NCBI GenBank assembly: GCA_002841115.1 | Contig: PHEC01000013.1 | Coordinates: 1-34,141 of the forward strand | DNA from: Alphaproteobacteria bacterium HGW-Alphaproteobacteria-6 | Lineage (GTDB): Bacteria > Pseudomonadota > Alphaproteobacteria > Rhodobacterales > Rhodobacteraceae | Length of the DNA: 34,141 nt | Direction: 5' to 3' | Shown: positions 24,011 through 32,206 of the stretch, in pieces | How the letters are laid out: the number at the start of each line of letters is the position of its first letter | Numbering within the stretch: position 1 is the first letter of the stretch | Position numbers and translations under genes: made by a program | The notes under the pieces: generated by a model | The model's input: only the letters and a program-made list of their open reading frames with translations | What the model was told of the DNA's origin: nothing | Databases searched by the model: none

Positions 24011-25411
24011 ATGACCCAGATCACCAACCACATGCCCACCGCGGCGCTGCAGGCGCTGGACGCCGCCCATCACATGCATCCCTTCACCGAGGATGCGGCG
24101 CTGGCCAGGAAGGGCGCGCGGATCATCACCCGAGGCCAGGGCGTCTGGCTGACCGACAGCGAGGGCAACCGCATCCTCGACGGCATGGCCGGGCTCTGGT
24201 GCGTCAATATCGGCTATGGCCGCAAGGAGCTTGCCGAGGTCGCCGCGCGCCAGATCGAGGAGCTGTGCTATTACAACACCTTCTTCCAGACCAGCCATGT
24301 CCCCGCCATCGCGCTGGCCGCGAAGATCGCCGAACTGGCGCCCGGCGATCTGAACCATGTCTTCTATGCCGGCTCGGGGTCGGAGGCGAACGACACCAAC
24401 ATCCGCCTTGTGCGCCGCTACTGGGACGTCAAGGGCCAGCCGGAGCGGAGCGTCATCATCTCGCGCCACAACGCCTATCACGGCTCGACCATGGGCGGCG
24501 CCTCGCTTGGCGGCATGGCGGGAATGCACGCCCAGGGCGGGCTGCCGATCCCCGGCATCGTCCATATCGGCCAGCCGCACTGGTACGGCGAGGGCGGCGA
24601 GATGACGCCGGATGCCTTCGGCCTGATGCGCGCCCGCGAGCTTGAGGCGAAGATCGAGGAGATCGGGCCCGACCGCGTCGCCGCCTTCATCGGCGAGCCG
24701 GTGCAGGGGGCCGGCGGGGTGATCATCCCGCCCGCGACCTACTGGCCCGAGATCCAGCGGATCTGCGACAAATACGGCATCCTCCTGATCGCCGACGAGG
24801 TCATCACCGGCTTTGGCCGCACCGGCAACTGGTTCGGCAGCCAGACCTTCGGCATCCGCCCCCATATCATGACCATCGCCAAGGGCCTGTCGTCGGGCTA
24901 CGCGCCGATCGGCGGCTCGATCATCTGCGACGAGGTCTATCACACGGTCGCCGGCTCGGGCGAGGATTTCAACCACGGCTACACCTACAGCGGCCACCCG
25001 GTCGCCGCCGCCGTGGCGCTCAGGAACCTCGAACTGCTGCAGGACGAGGGCATCGTCGAGCATGTCCGGACCGTGGCGAATCCCTATCTTGCCGAACGCT
25101 GGCAGGCGCTTGCCGATCATCCGCTGGTCGGCGAGGCCAGCCTGGTCGGCCTGATGGGCTCGATCGCGCTGACGCCCGACAAGGCGCGCCGCGCGCCCTT
25201 TGCCGCCGAGGCCGGCACCGTCGGCTTTCGCTGCCGCGAGCGCTGCTTTGCCAACAATCTGGTGATGCGCCATGTCGGCGACCGGATGATCATCGCGCCG
25301 CCCTTGGTGATCACCCCGGCCGAGATCGACACGCTGATCGAGCGGGCGACGCGGTCGCTTGACGAATGCCATGCCGGCCTGAAGTCCGACGGGCTTCTGA
25401 CGGCGGCCTGA
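24011..25411 (+). CDS. Class III aminotransferase, putrescine/polyamine-pyruvate type (SpuC-like)
   Basis: This 466-aa PLP-dependent omega-aminotransferase has GSGSEAND (121-128, phosphate binding), the HGST region (157-160), D262 in ADEVITGFGRTG and the PLP lysine K291 in TIAKGLSSGY. The N-terminus (MHPFTEDAALARKGARIITR) and the FYAGSGSEANDTNIRLVRRY style match SpuC-type enzymes that move an amino group from putrescine or related amines to pyruvate. The leader of ~100 nt has the GntR-controlled promoter. Its stop overlaps the next ATG by one base (TGATG). Together with PotFGHI this argues for polyamine use as carbon and nitrogen source. Beta-alanine or taurine transaminase are less likely alternatives. 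Confidence 0.88.
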   Translation: MTQITNHMPTAALQALDAAHHMHPFTEDAALARKGARIITRGQGVWLTDSEGNRILDGMAGLWCVNIGYGRKELAEVAARQIEELCYYNTFFQTSHVPAIALAAKIAELAPGDLNHVFYAGSGSEANDTNIRLVRRYWDVKGQPERSVIISRHNAYHGSTMGGASLGGMAGMHAQGGLPIPGIVHIGQPHWYGEGGEMTPDAFGLMRARELEAKIEEIGPDRVAAFIGEPVQGAGGVIIPPATYWPEIQRICDKYGILLIADEVITGFGRTGNWFGSQTFGIRPHIMTIAKGLSSGYAPIGGSIICDEVYHTVAGSGEDFNHGYTYSGHPVAAAVALRNLELLQDEGIVEHVRTVANPYLAERWQALADHPLVGEASLVGLMGSIALTPDKARRAPFAAEAGTVGFRCRERCFANNLVMRHVGDRMIIAPPLVITPAEIDTLIERATRSLDECHAGLKSDGLLTAA

Positions 25412-26718
25412 TGGCGCGGCTCGACGTTCTGACCGCCAACGACCGGGCGGGGGAATACCCGGCCTCGTGGTATGCCGAGACGGCGGCACCGCTGGCGCCC
25501 TTTCCGGCGGCTGCGGGCGCGATGCGTGCCGATGTCTGCATCATCGGTGCCGGTTTCACCGGGCTTTCGGCGGCGCTGCACCTGGCGGAACGCGGCTTTG
25601 ACGTGATCGTGCTCGACGCCCACCGGGTCGGCTGGGGCGCGTCGGGACGCAACGGCGGCCAGGTCGGCACCGGCCAGCGGCTGGAGCAGGAGGCGCTGGA
25701 GCGGATGCTGGGCCGGGGCCATGCCCGGGCATTGTGGGACCTGGCGCAGGAGGCGGTGGCGCTGACCAAGGCGCTCGCGGCCGAGCACGCGCCCGAGGCC
25801 GGCTGGGCCGACGGGATCATCCATGCCTGCCACCGGGCGCGCCTTGTTCCCCATGCCCGCGCCCATGCCGAGCGGATGGCGCGCGACTACGGCTATGACC
25901 TGATACGGCCGCTCGGGCGCGACGAGATGCGCGCGCTCATAGGCTCTCCGGCCTATCACGGCGGCGACATCGACATGGGCGGCGGGCATCTGCATCCTTT
26001 GCGCTATGCGCTCGGGCTGGCCCGCGCGGCGGCGGCGAAGGGCGTGCGCATCCACGAACACTCGACGGTGCGCCGGATCGACACGGCCGATCCGGCGGTG
26101 GTCGAGACCGACGGCGCGCGGATCACCGCGTCCCATGTCCTTCTCGCCTGCAACGGCTATATCGGCGATCTTGACCGGCGCACCGCCGCCCGGGTCATGC
26201 CGATCAACAATTTCATCGTCGCGACCGAACCTCTTGACCCGCAGCTGCGCCAGAGCGTCCTGCGCGCCAACCACGCGGTCGCCGACACGAAGTTCGTGAT
26301 CAACTACTTTCGCCTGTCCGAGGACGGCCGGCTGCTGTTCGGCGGCGCGGAAAGCTATGGCTACCGCTTTCCCGACATCGCCCGGCTGGTGCGGGGGCCG
26401 ATGCTGGAGATCTTCCCGCAGCTCGGCGCGGCGAAGATCACCCATGCCTGGGGCGGCACGCTTGGCATCACCCTCAACCGGATGCCGCATTTCGAGCCGC
26501 TGCGCGGCAATATCCTTGCCGCCTCGGGCTATAGCGGCCATGGCGTGGCGCTGGCCACGCTTGGCGGCAAGCTTGCCGCCGAGGCGATCGCCGGCCAGGC
26601 CGAGCGCTTCGACCTGATGGCCCGGGTGCCGACCCGGCCCTTTCCCGGCGGAGCGGCGCTGCGCTGGCCGCTGCTGGTGCTGGCGATGGCCTGGTTCTCG
26701 CTGCGCGACCGGCTTTGA
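25411..26718 (+). CDS. FAD-dependent oxidoreductase, PuuB-like (copy 2)
   Basis: This 435-aa flavoprotein has GAGFTG (46-51), [17 protein letters not shown] (74-90) and the C-terminal ASGYSGHGVALATLGGKLAA, matching gamma-glutamylputrescine oxidase and relatives; the GQVGTGQR continuation is closer to PuuB than that of the copy at 17532. The start ATG at 25411 overlaps the aminotransferase stop. Both PuuB-like proteins end in the same LRDRL, supporting common ancestry. It would oxidise a (glutamyl-)amine to the aldehyde, giving H2O2 or reduced acceptor. Confidence 0.88.
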   Translation: MARLDVLTANDRAGEYPASWYAETAAPLAPFPAAAGAMRADVCIIGAGFTGLSAALHLAERGFDVIVLDAHRVGWGASGRNGGQVGTGQRLEQEALERMLGRGHARALWDLAQEAVALTKALAAEHAPEAGWADGIIHACHRARLVPHARAHAERMARDYGYDLIRPLGRDEMRALIGSPAYHGGDIDMGGGHLHPLRYALGLARAAAAKGVRIHEHSTVRRIDTADPAVVETDGARITASHVLLACNGYIGDLDRRTAARVMPINNFIVATEPLDPQLRQSVLRANHAVADTKFVINYFRLSEDGRLLFGGAESYGYRFPDIARLVRGPMLEIFPQLGAAKITHAWGGTLGITLNRMPHFEPLRGNILAASGYSGHGVALATLGGKLAAEAIAGQAERFDLMARVPTRPFPGGAALRWPLLVLAMAWFSLRDRL

Positions 26719-26723
26719 GGCGG

Positions 26724-26800
26724 CCAGGGCGGGGGGCAGCCAGGGCGGGGGGCAGCCAGGGCGGGGGGCAGCCAGGGCGGGGGGCAGCCAGGGCGGGGGG
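26724..26800. repeat. 16-bp tandem repeat, about 4.8 copies
   Basis: The unit CCAGGGCGGGGGGCAG occurs four times perfectly (26724-26739, 26740-26755, 26756-26771, 26772-26787) with a fifth partial copy (26788-26800). It starts 6 nt after the flavoprotein stop. The G-tracts (six G per unit) also give strand asymmetry and G-quadruplex potential. No coding role is likely. Confidence 0.9.
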
Positions 26801-26850
26801 CGCCGCCCCCCGGGCCTTGCGGCCTCCCCCCGGGGTATTTCGGCAACGAA
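26795..26850. terminator. GC-rich hairpin block, Rhodobacterales-type intergenic element
   Basis: GGGGGG (26795-26800), CGCCG and CCCCCC (26806-26811) form a hairpin, followed by GGCC-TTGC-GGCC and a C6-G4 tract before TATTT. Blocks of this kind recur downstream of genes in Paracoccus and Rhodobacter relatives from memory. Here it lies between convergent genes and may act as terminator of the aminotransferase operon. The remainder up to 26968 shows nothing further. Confidence 0.45.
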
Positions 26851-26968
26851 GAAGCACGGGGGCTGGTGGCGATCAGCGGTTCTTCGGTGACATCGGTCGC
26901 CCCGGGCAGGACGCCGGGGAAGCGGGCCGCAGATGCGCGGGCCGGCCGATCGGCGCGGATCGCAAAGC

Positions 26969-28132
26969 CTACCGGCACAGGTCCGCGACGACCCCTTCGA
27001 TGAAGCGCCAGCCGGCGGTGAACTCGGCAACCTCGATGTATTCGTCGGCCTGATGCGCCTGGGCGATGTCGCCCGGGCCGCAGACCACGGTGGACCAGCC
27101 GGCCTTCTGGAAATGCCCCGCCTCGGTGCCGTAGCTGACGACATGGGTGCCGTTGTCGCCGGTGATGCTGCGCACCAGCCGCTCGGCCGCGCCGCCGGCC
27201 TCGGGCACCAGCGGCGGCACGTCGAAGGCCCGGGTCAGGGTGATGCCGGCCTCGGGGCGCACCGCGCGCATCATTGCCGCGACCTCGTCCACCCTGGCCT
27301 GGTAGGCGGCGGCCCAGGCCTCGGGGTCCTCGCCCGGCACGACGCGGAAATCGAGGCCCATCACGCAGTCCTCGGCGGTGATGTTATGGGCGGTGCCGCC
27401 CTTGATCTGGCCGACATGGACCGTGGTCCACGGCGGCACGAAGGCGGCGGCGAGCGGGCCGGGCACCGCCCCCCGGTTCGCGGCGTTCTGCGCATTGGCC
27501 CAGTCGATCAGTTTCGCCGCCTCCATGATCGCGTTGACGCCTTGGTGCAGGATCGAGGAATGGACCGGGAAGCCCTTGACCGCGGTATGAAACCCGATGC
27601 CGCCCTTGTGGCCGGTGACGACGGCCATCCGCGACGGCTCGCCGACGATGACGGCCGCCGCCCGCGGCGCGGTCGCCGCCATCTCGGCCACCATCGGCAG
27701 GCAGCCGGCGCAGCCCGTCTCCTCGTCGAAGGAGAGCGCGATCTGCAAGGGGCGCCGGAGGCCGGCCTTCAGCGCCAGCGGCACGGCGGCGAGCGCCAGC
27801 GCGACGAACCCCTTCATGTCGCAGGTGCCGCGGCCGTAGAGCCGGCCGTCCTTCTCGGTCACCGTCCAGGGATCGGTGGTCCAGGACTGGCCGTCGACCG
27901 GCACCACGTCGCTGTGGCCCGACAGGACAACGCCCCCCGCGACCTCGGGGCCGACCGAGCACCAGAGGTTGGCCTTGGTCGCCTCGTCGTTCCAGACCCG
28001 ATGGGCAGCGACGCCGTGAGAGGCGAGATAGTCCTCGACCCAGTCGATCAGCGGCAGGTTGCTGTCGCGGCTGACGGTCGGGAAGGCGACCAGTGCATCG
28101 AGGATCCGCCGCGCCTCGGCCAGAGTGGTCAT
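26969..28132 (-). CDS. argE: M20-family deacylase, acetylornithine deacetylase (ArgE)-like
   Basis: This 387-aa zinc-dependent amidohydrolase has metal-binding H73 and D75 in SGHSDVVPVDG, D105 in GRGTCDMKG, and the catalytic E137/E138 in FDEETGCAG; EAGHFQKAG near the C-terminus supplies the last histidine ligand. Overall it matches ArgE, which releases acetate from N2-acetylornithine, but close relatives hydrolyse other N-acyl amino acids or dipeptides. The ATG at 28132 follows AAGGAAGG; the longer open frame beyond it has no homology. It is divergent from a peptide importer and convergent with the polyamine operon; ornithine is a polyamine precursor, so either link is conceivable. Confidence 0.82.
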   Translation of the reverse strand: MTTLAEARRILDALVAFPTVSRDSNLPLIDWVEDYLASHGVAAHRVWNDEATKANLWCSVGPEVAGGVVLSGHSDVVPVDGQSWTTDPWTVTEKDGRLYGRGTCDMKGFVALALAAVPLALKAGLRRPLQIALSFDEETGCAGCLPMVAEMAATAPRAAAVIVGEPSRMAVVTGHKGGIGFHTAVKGFPVHSSILHQGVNAIMEAAKLIDWANAQNAANRGAVPGPLAAAFVPPWTTVHVGQIKGGTAHNITAEDCVMGLDFRVVPGEDPEAWAAAYQARVDEVAAMMRAVRPEAGITLTRAFDVPPLVPEAGGAAERLVRSITGDNGTHVVSYGTEAGHFQKAGWSTVVCGPGDIAQAHQADEYIEVAEFTAGWRFIEGVVADLCR

Positions 28133-28266
28133 TGCCGCGCCTTCCTTCGGTTGCGCCCCGGCCGCGACACTGGCGGTTGCGCATCGCCGGGTCAAGCATC
28201 GGCGATACGCCGGCACCACGCGGCAGAATGCCGGACCTGACGCCGGGGCAGCATCACAATTCGGTG

Positions 28267-28294
28267 TTGCCCGGTGGCCAAAAATCGCTAACAC
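28267..28294 (+). promoter_or_regulatory. Weak candidate promoter of the peptide importer operon
   Basis: TTGCCC (28267-28272), a 16-nt spacer and TAACAC (28289-28294) lie about 70 nt before the first ATPase gene in the 232-nt divergent spacer. The -10 is poor. No operator or regulator gene is recognisable here. Confidence 0.25.
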
Positions 28295-28364
28295 TCGGGC
28301 GCAACGGGCCGGCGAGAGACCGGCAAAAAACGAAAACAAAATCAACCGACTGGGGGAGTCGTTC

Positions 28365-29366
28365 ATGCCCGACGGGGCGCAGCCTGTCCTTGACGTCAAG
28401 GGCCTGAAGACGGTTTTCCTGACGCGCGGCGGCGAGGTTCATGCGGTGAACTCGGTCAGCTTCGATCTGCGCCAGGGCGAGCTTCTCGGCGTCGTCGGCG
28501 AAAGCGGCTCGGGCAAGTCGGTGACGATGATGTCGCTGATCGGGCTTCTGCCCTCGCCGCCCGCCGATGTGCGCGCGGGCGCGGTGCTGTTCGGCGGCGA
28601 GGACCTTTTGAAATGCTCGGCCGATCACCTGCGCGACGTGCGCGGCGCCGATATCGGCTTCATCTTCCAGGATCCGATGACCTCGCTCAACCCGGTCTTC
28701 AAGGTCGGTTTCCAGATCATGGAGCCCTTGCGCCGACACATGGGGCTGGGCAAGGCGCAGGCACGGACGCGGGCGCGCGAACTTCTGGAACTGGTCGGCA
28801 TTCCCGATGCCGGCCGCCGGCTTGACGACTATCCGCACCAGTTCTCGGGGGGCATGCGCCAGCGGGTGATGATCGCCATAGCCCTGGCCTGCGACCCCAA
28901 GGTGCTGATCGCCGACGAGCCGACGACGGCGCTTGACGTGACGATCCAGGCGCAGATCATCGAACTGGTGAAGGAACTGCGCCAGAAGCTGGGCATGGCG
29001 ATCGTCTGGATCACCCATGATCTTGGCGTCATCGCCGGCATCGCCGACCGGGTGATGGTGATGTATGGCGGCCAGATCGTCGAGCAGGCGCCGGTGGGCG
29101 AGTTGTTCGCCAATCCGCGCCACCCCTATACCCGCGCGCTTCTGGGCACGGTGCCGGCGCTGCGCGGTCCGCGCGAGGCGAAGTTGAACGTGATCGAGGG
29201 CCAGCCGCCGATCCTGACCGCCGCCCCCGCCGCCTGTGCGTTCCGCGACCGCTGCGCCCATGCCTTCGCGCGTTGCAGCGCCGAGAACCCGGCCCGCCGG
29301 CCGGTGGTTGCGGGCCATGACGTCGCCTGTTTCTGGGACCCCGAAACAGGAGCCGCCGATGCTTGA
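28365..29366 (+). CDS. dppD: Dipeptide/oligopeptide ABC transporter ATPase DppD
   Basis: This 333-aa ATPase has Walker A GESGSGKS (45-52), the DppD/OppD hallmark [13 protein letters not shown], signature FSGGMRQR and Walker [14 protein letters not shown]. The C-terminal oligo_HPY domain contains the cysteine-rich [14 protein letters not shown], a likely Fe-S cluster binding motif of the family. GGGGGAG 6 nt before the ATG fixes the start. It overlaps dppF by 8 nt. It forms the heterodimeric motor with DppF. Confidence 0.92.
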   Translation: MPDGAQPVLDVKGLKTVFLTRGGEVHAVNSVSFDLRQGELLGVVGESGSGKSVTMMSLIGLLPSPPADVRAGAVLFGGEDLLKCSADHLRDVRGADIGFIFQDPMTSLNPVFKVGFQIMEPLRRHMGLGKAQARTRARELLELVGIPDAGRRLDDYPHQFSGGMRQRVMIAIALACDPKVLIADEPTTALDVTIQAQIIELVKELRQKLGMAIVWITHDLGVIAGIADRVMVMYGGQIVEQAPVGELFANPRHPYTRALLGTVPALRGPREAKLNVIEGQPPILTAAPAACAFRDRCAHAFARCSAENPARRPVVAGHDVACFWDPETGAADA

Positions 29367-30423
29367 CGCCCCCACGCCCGGCCGCAAGCTTGTCGAGGTC
29401 TCGGACCTGAAGATGTATTTCCCGATCACCGCCGGCATCTTCCGCCGCCGGGTCGGCGACGTGAAGGCGGTCGATAACGTCTCGTTCGACATCTACGAGG
29501 GCGAGACCCTGGGCCTGGTCGGCGAATCGGGCTGCGGCAAGTCGACCTGCGGGCGGGTGATCCTCAGGCTCTACGAGCCGACCGCCGGCACGATCCGCAT
29601 CGCCGGGCGCGACATCGCCGCAGCACCGCAGGACGAATTGCGCCGCCTGCGCCCGACCATGCAGATGGTCTTTCAGGATCCGCAGGCCAGCCTCAACCCG
29701 CGCATGACCGTCGCCGCGATCATCGGCGAGCCGATCGACGAACATGCGCGTCTCGACAAGGCCGCCCGGCTGGCGCGGATCTACGAGCTGATGGATCAGG
29801 TCGGGCTGAACCGCAATTTCGCCAACCGCTACCCGCACGAGTTTTCCGGCGGCCAGCGCCAGCGCATCGGCATCGCCCGGGCGCTGGCGCTCAATCCGAA
29901 GTTCATCGTCTGCGACGAGCCGATCGCGGCGCTCGACGTGTCGATCCAGGCCCAGGTGGTCAACCTGCTGGAGGAATTGCAGGACCGGCTTGGCCTGACC
30001 TACCTCTTCATCAGCCACGACCTTTCCATGGTGCGCCATATCGCCGACCGGGTGGCGGTGATGTATCTCGGCCAGATCGCCGAACTCGGCCCCCGCGACG
30101 CGCTTTATGCCGAACCCCTGCATCCCTATACCCAGGCGCTTTTGTCGGCGGTGCCCGAGCCCGATCCGGTGGTCGAGGCGACCCGGCGGCGGGTGATCCT
30201 GACCGGTGATGTGCCCTCGCCCGCCAACCCGCCGAAAGGCTGCAACTTCTCGACCCGCTGCCCCAAGGTCATGGCGATCTGCCGCGAGGTCGAGCCGGCG
30301 TTTCGCGAGATCGTGCCGGGCCGCTTTGCCGCCTGCCATCTGCATTCCGATACCGACAGCAATACGACCGCCGGGCAAACGGCGGCACCCGAGGCACCAC
30401 GGAGCACCCAACAAGGAGAGTGA
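29359..30423 (+). CDS. dppF: Dipeptide/oligopeptide ABC transporter ATPase DppF
   Basis: This 354-aa ATPase has Walker A GESGCGKS (55-62), [16 protein letters not shown], signature [15 protein letters not shown] and Walker [14 protein letters not shown], followed by an oligo_HPY domain ending with the cysteines of [14 protein letters not shown]. The ATG at 29359 lies within the end of dppD, so translation is coupled. The [18 protein letters not shown] stretch is typical of DppF. The last ~30 residues are a low-complexity tail without homology. Confidence 0.92.
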   Translation: MLDAPTPGRKLVEVSDLKMYFPITAGIFRRRVGDVKAVDNVSFDIYEGETLGLVGESGCGKSTCGRVILRLYEPTAGTIRIAGRDIAAAPQDELRRLRPTMQMVFQDPQASLNPRMTVAAIIGEPIDEHARLDKAARLARIYELMDQVGLNRNFANRYPHEFSGGQRQRIGIARALALNPKFIVCDEPIAALDVSIQAQVVNLLEELQDRLGLTYLFISHDLSMVRHIADRVAVMYLGQIAELGPRDALYAEPLHPYTQALLSAVPEPDPVVEATRRRVILTGDVPSPANPPKGCNFSTRCPKVMAICREVEPAFREIVPGRFAACHLHSDTDSNTTAGQTAAPEAPRSTQQGE

Positions 30424-30424
30424 C

Positions 30425-32125
30425 ATGAAACTGAAGACAGCCCTGATGGGCGCGGCGGCCCTTGTGGCCCTTGCGCCCGCGGCCTTTGCCGAACGCGGCG
30501 CGGACGGCCAGGTGAATATCATCTACTGGCAGGCGCCCTCGATCCTGAACCCTTACCTTTCGTCGGGCACCAAGGATGTCGAGTCGGCCTCGCTGGTCCT
30601 CGAACCGCTGGCCGGCTTCGATGAGAAAGGCGAGCTTTTCGCGCGTCTGGCCACCGAGATCCCGACCCTTGCCAACGGCGGCGTGTCGGATGACCTGACC
30701 ACCATCACCTGGACGCTGCAGCCCGGCCTTCTGTGGTCCGACGGCTCGGCCGTGACCTCGGCCGACGTGATCTTTTCCTACGAATACTGCACCCATCCCG
30801 AGGGTGGCTGCGCCCAGGGCGCACGCTACGAGGGCATCAAGTCGGTCGAGGCGCTGGACGACCTGACCGTCAAGGTCACCTTCAACGAGCCGAAGCCCAA
30901 CCCCTACAACGCCTTCGTCGGCTCGACCTCGCCGATCATCCAGAAGGCGCAGTTCGCCAATTGCCTCGGTGCCGCGGCGCCGCAATGCACCGACGCCAAC
31001 TTCCGCCCGATCGGCACCGGGCCGTTCCGGGTCACCGAGTTCAAGCCGAATGACGTGATCTCGATGGAGGCCAACCCGAACTACCGCGACCCGGCGAAGC
31101 CGGCCTTCGCCAGCGTCAACTTCAAGGGCGGCGGCGATGCCGCGGCGGCGGGCCGCGCGGTTCTGGAGACCGGCGAGTTCGACTATGCCTGGAACCTGCA
31201 ACTGGCGCCCGACGTTCTGGCCGGCATGGAAGCGGCCGGCAAGGGCAAGGTCATCAACGCCTTCGGCACGCTGGTCGAGCGGATCGAGATGAACATGACC
31301 GATCCCTCGCCCGACCTGGCCGAGGGCGAGCGTTCGACGGTCAAGCACCCGCATCCGATCCTGTCGGACATCCGGGTGCGCGAGGCGCTGTCGAAGGCGA
31401 TCGACCGCGACCTCCTGGTCGAGATCGGCTATGGCAGCGCCGGCCGGCCGACCTGCAACCTGGTGCCCGCGCCGGAGATGTTCGCCAGCGACAACAAGGA
31501 CTGCCTGACCCAGGACGTCGAGGGCGCCAAGGCGCTTCTGGACGCGGCCGGCTGGACCGTGGGCGCCGGCGGCATCCGCGAGAAGGACGGCAAGAAGCTG
31601 AGCCTGGTCTACCAGACCTCGACCAATGCGGTGCGCCAGGACTTCCAGGCGCTGGTCAAGCAGTGGTGGGCCGATATCGGCGTCGAGACCGAGTTGAAGA
31701 ACATCGACGCCTCGGTCTTCTTCGGCGGCGATCCGGGCAGCCCGGACACCTTCCAGAAGTTCTATGCCGACGTGGAAATGTATGCCAACAACTTCGACGG
31801 CACCGACCCCGAGCCCTATCTGGCGCAATATCTGTGCGACAAGATCCCCGGGCCGGAAAACGGCTGGCAGGGCGAGAACATCAACCGCTACTGCGACCCG
31901 GCCTATGACGCGCTGGCCGCGGAACTGGCGAGGACCGGCGAGATCGAGAAGCGCGCCGAGATCTCGAAGCGGCTCAACGAGATGCTGACCAAGGACAGCC
32001 ACGTGATCGTTCCGCTGGTCGATCGCGGCCGCAACTCGGCCCATTCCAACACGCTCGGCGGCGTGGTGCTGAACACCTGGGACAGCGAATTGTGGAATGT
32101 CTCGGACTGGCACCGGGTGAAGTGA
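30425..32125 (+). CDS. Peptide-binding periplasmic protein (family 5, DppA/OppA-like)
   Basis: This 566-aa exported protein has signal peptide MKLKTALMGAAALVALAPAA followed by FA, cleaved before ERGADGQV. It belongs to SBP family 5: the IYWQAPSILNPYLSSGTKD start, YEPLAGFDEKG-like region, WTLQPGLLWSDGSAVTSADV and FRPIGTGPFRVTEFKPND are typical. AAGGAG overlaps the dppF end and precedes the ATG. Some members bind opines, glutathione or metals instead of peptides, so the ligand is open. A 16-bp hairpin follows. Confidence 0.9.
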   Translation: MKLKTALMGAAALVALAPAAFAERGADGQVNIIYWQAPSILNPYLSSGTKDVESASLVLEPLAGFDEKGELFARLATEIPTLANGGVSDDLTTITWTLQPGLLWSDGSAVTSADVIFSYEYCTHPEGGCAQGARYEGIKSVEALDDLTVKVTFNEPKPNPYNAFVGSTSPIIQKAQFANCLGAAAPQCTDANFRPIGTGPFRVTEFKPNDVISMEANPNYRDPAKPAFASVNFKGGGDAAAAGRAVLETGEFDYAWNLQLAPDVLAGMEAAGKGKVINAFGTLVERIEMNMTDPSPDLAEGERSTVKHPHPILSDIRVREALSKAIDRDLLVEIGYGSAGRPTCNLVPAPEMFASDNKDCLTQDVEGAKALLDAAGWTVGAGGIREKDGKKLSLVYQTSTNAVRQDFQALVKQWWADIGVETELKNIDASVFFGGDPGSPDTFQKFYADVEMYANNFDGTDPEPYLAQYLCDKIPGPENGWQGENINRYCDPAYDALAAELARTGEIEKRAEISKRLNEMLTKDSHVIVPLVDRGRNSAHSNTLGGVVLNTWDSELWNVSDWHRVK

Positions 32126-32134
32126 CCTGAAACC

Positions 32135-32170
32135 GGCCCGGCCCCGGATCATCGGATCCGGGGCCGGGCC
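32135..32170 (+). other. Strong 16-bp intercistronic hairpin after the peptide-binding-protein gene
   Basis: GGCCCGGCCCCGGATC (32135-32150) pairs perfectly with GATCCGGGGCCGGGCC (32155-32170) across the tetraloop ATCG, 9 nt after the stop and 36 nt before dppB. It is the longest perfect stem in the window. CCCGCCCCTTT follows, so partial termination is possible. Confidence 0.7.
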
Positions 32171-32206
32171 CCGCCCCTTTCCCCGACCGATGCACCGAGG
32201 CGCCAG

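Noticed and set aside
26724-26800. CRISPR-like array
   Set aside because: Repeats are directly adjacent without spacers, 16 bp long, and no cas genes are present; it is a simple tandem repeat.
26474-26978. Minus-strand proline/alanine-rich repeat peptide (PPPWLPPALAAPRPGC-like) across the tandem repeat
   Set aside because: It is only the translation of the 16-bp repeats in other frames; no start signal or homology supports it.
28133-28364. Riboswitch or leader element before the peptide importer
   Set aside because: No recognisable conserved riboswitch core or convincing alternative stems were seen; only a weak promoter candidate remains.
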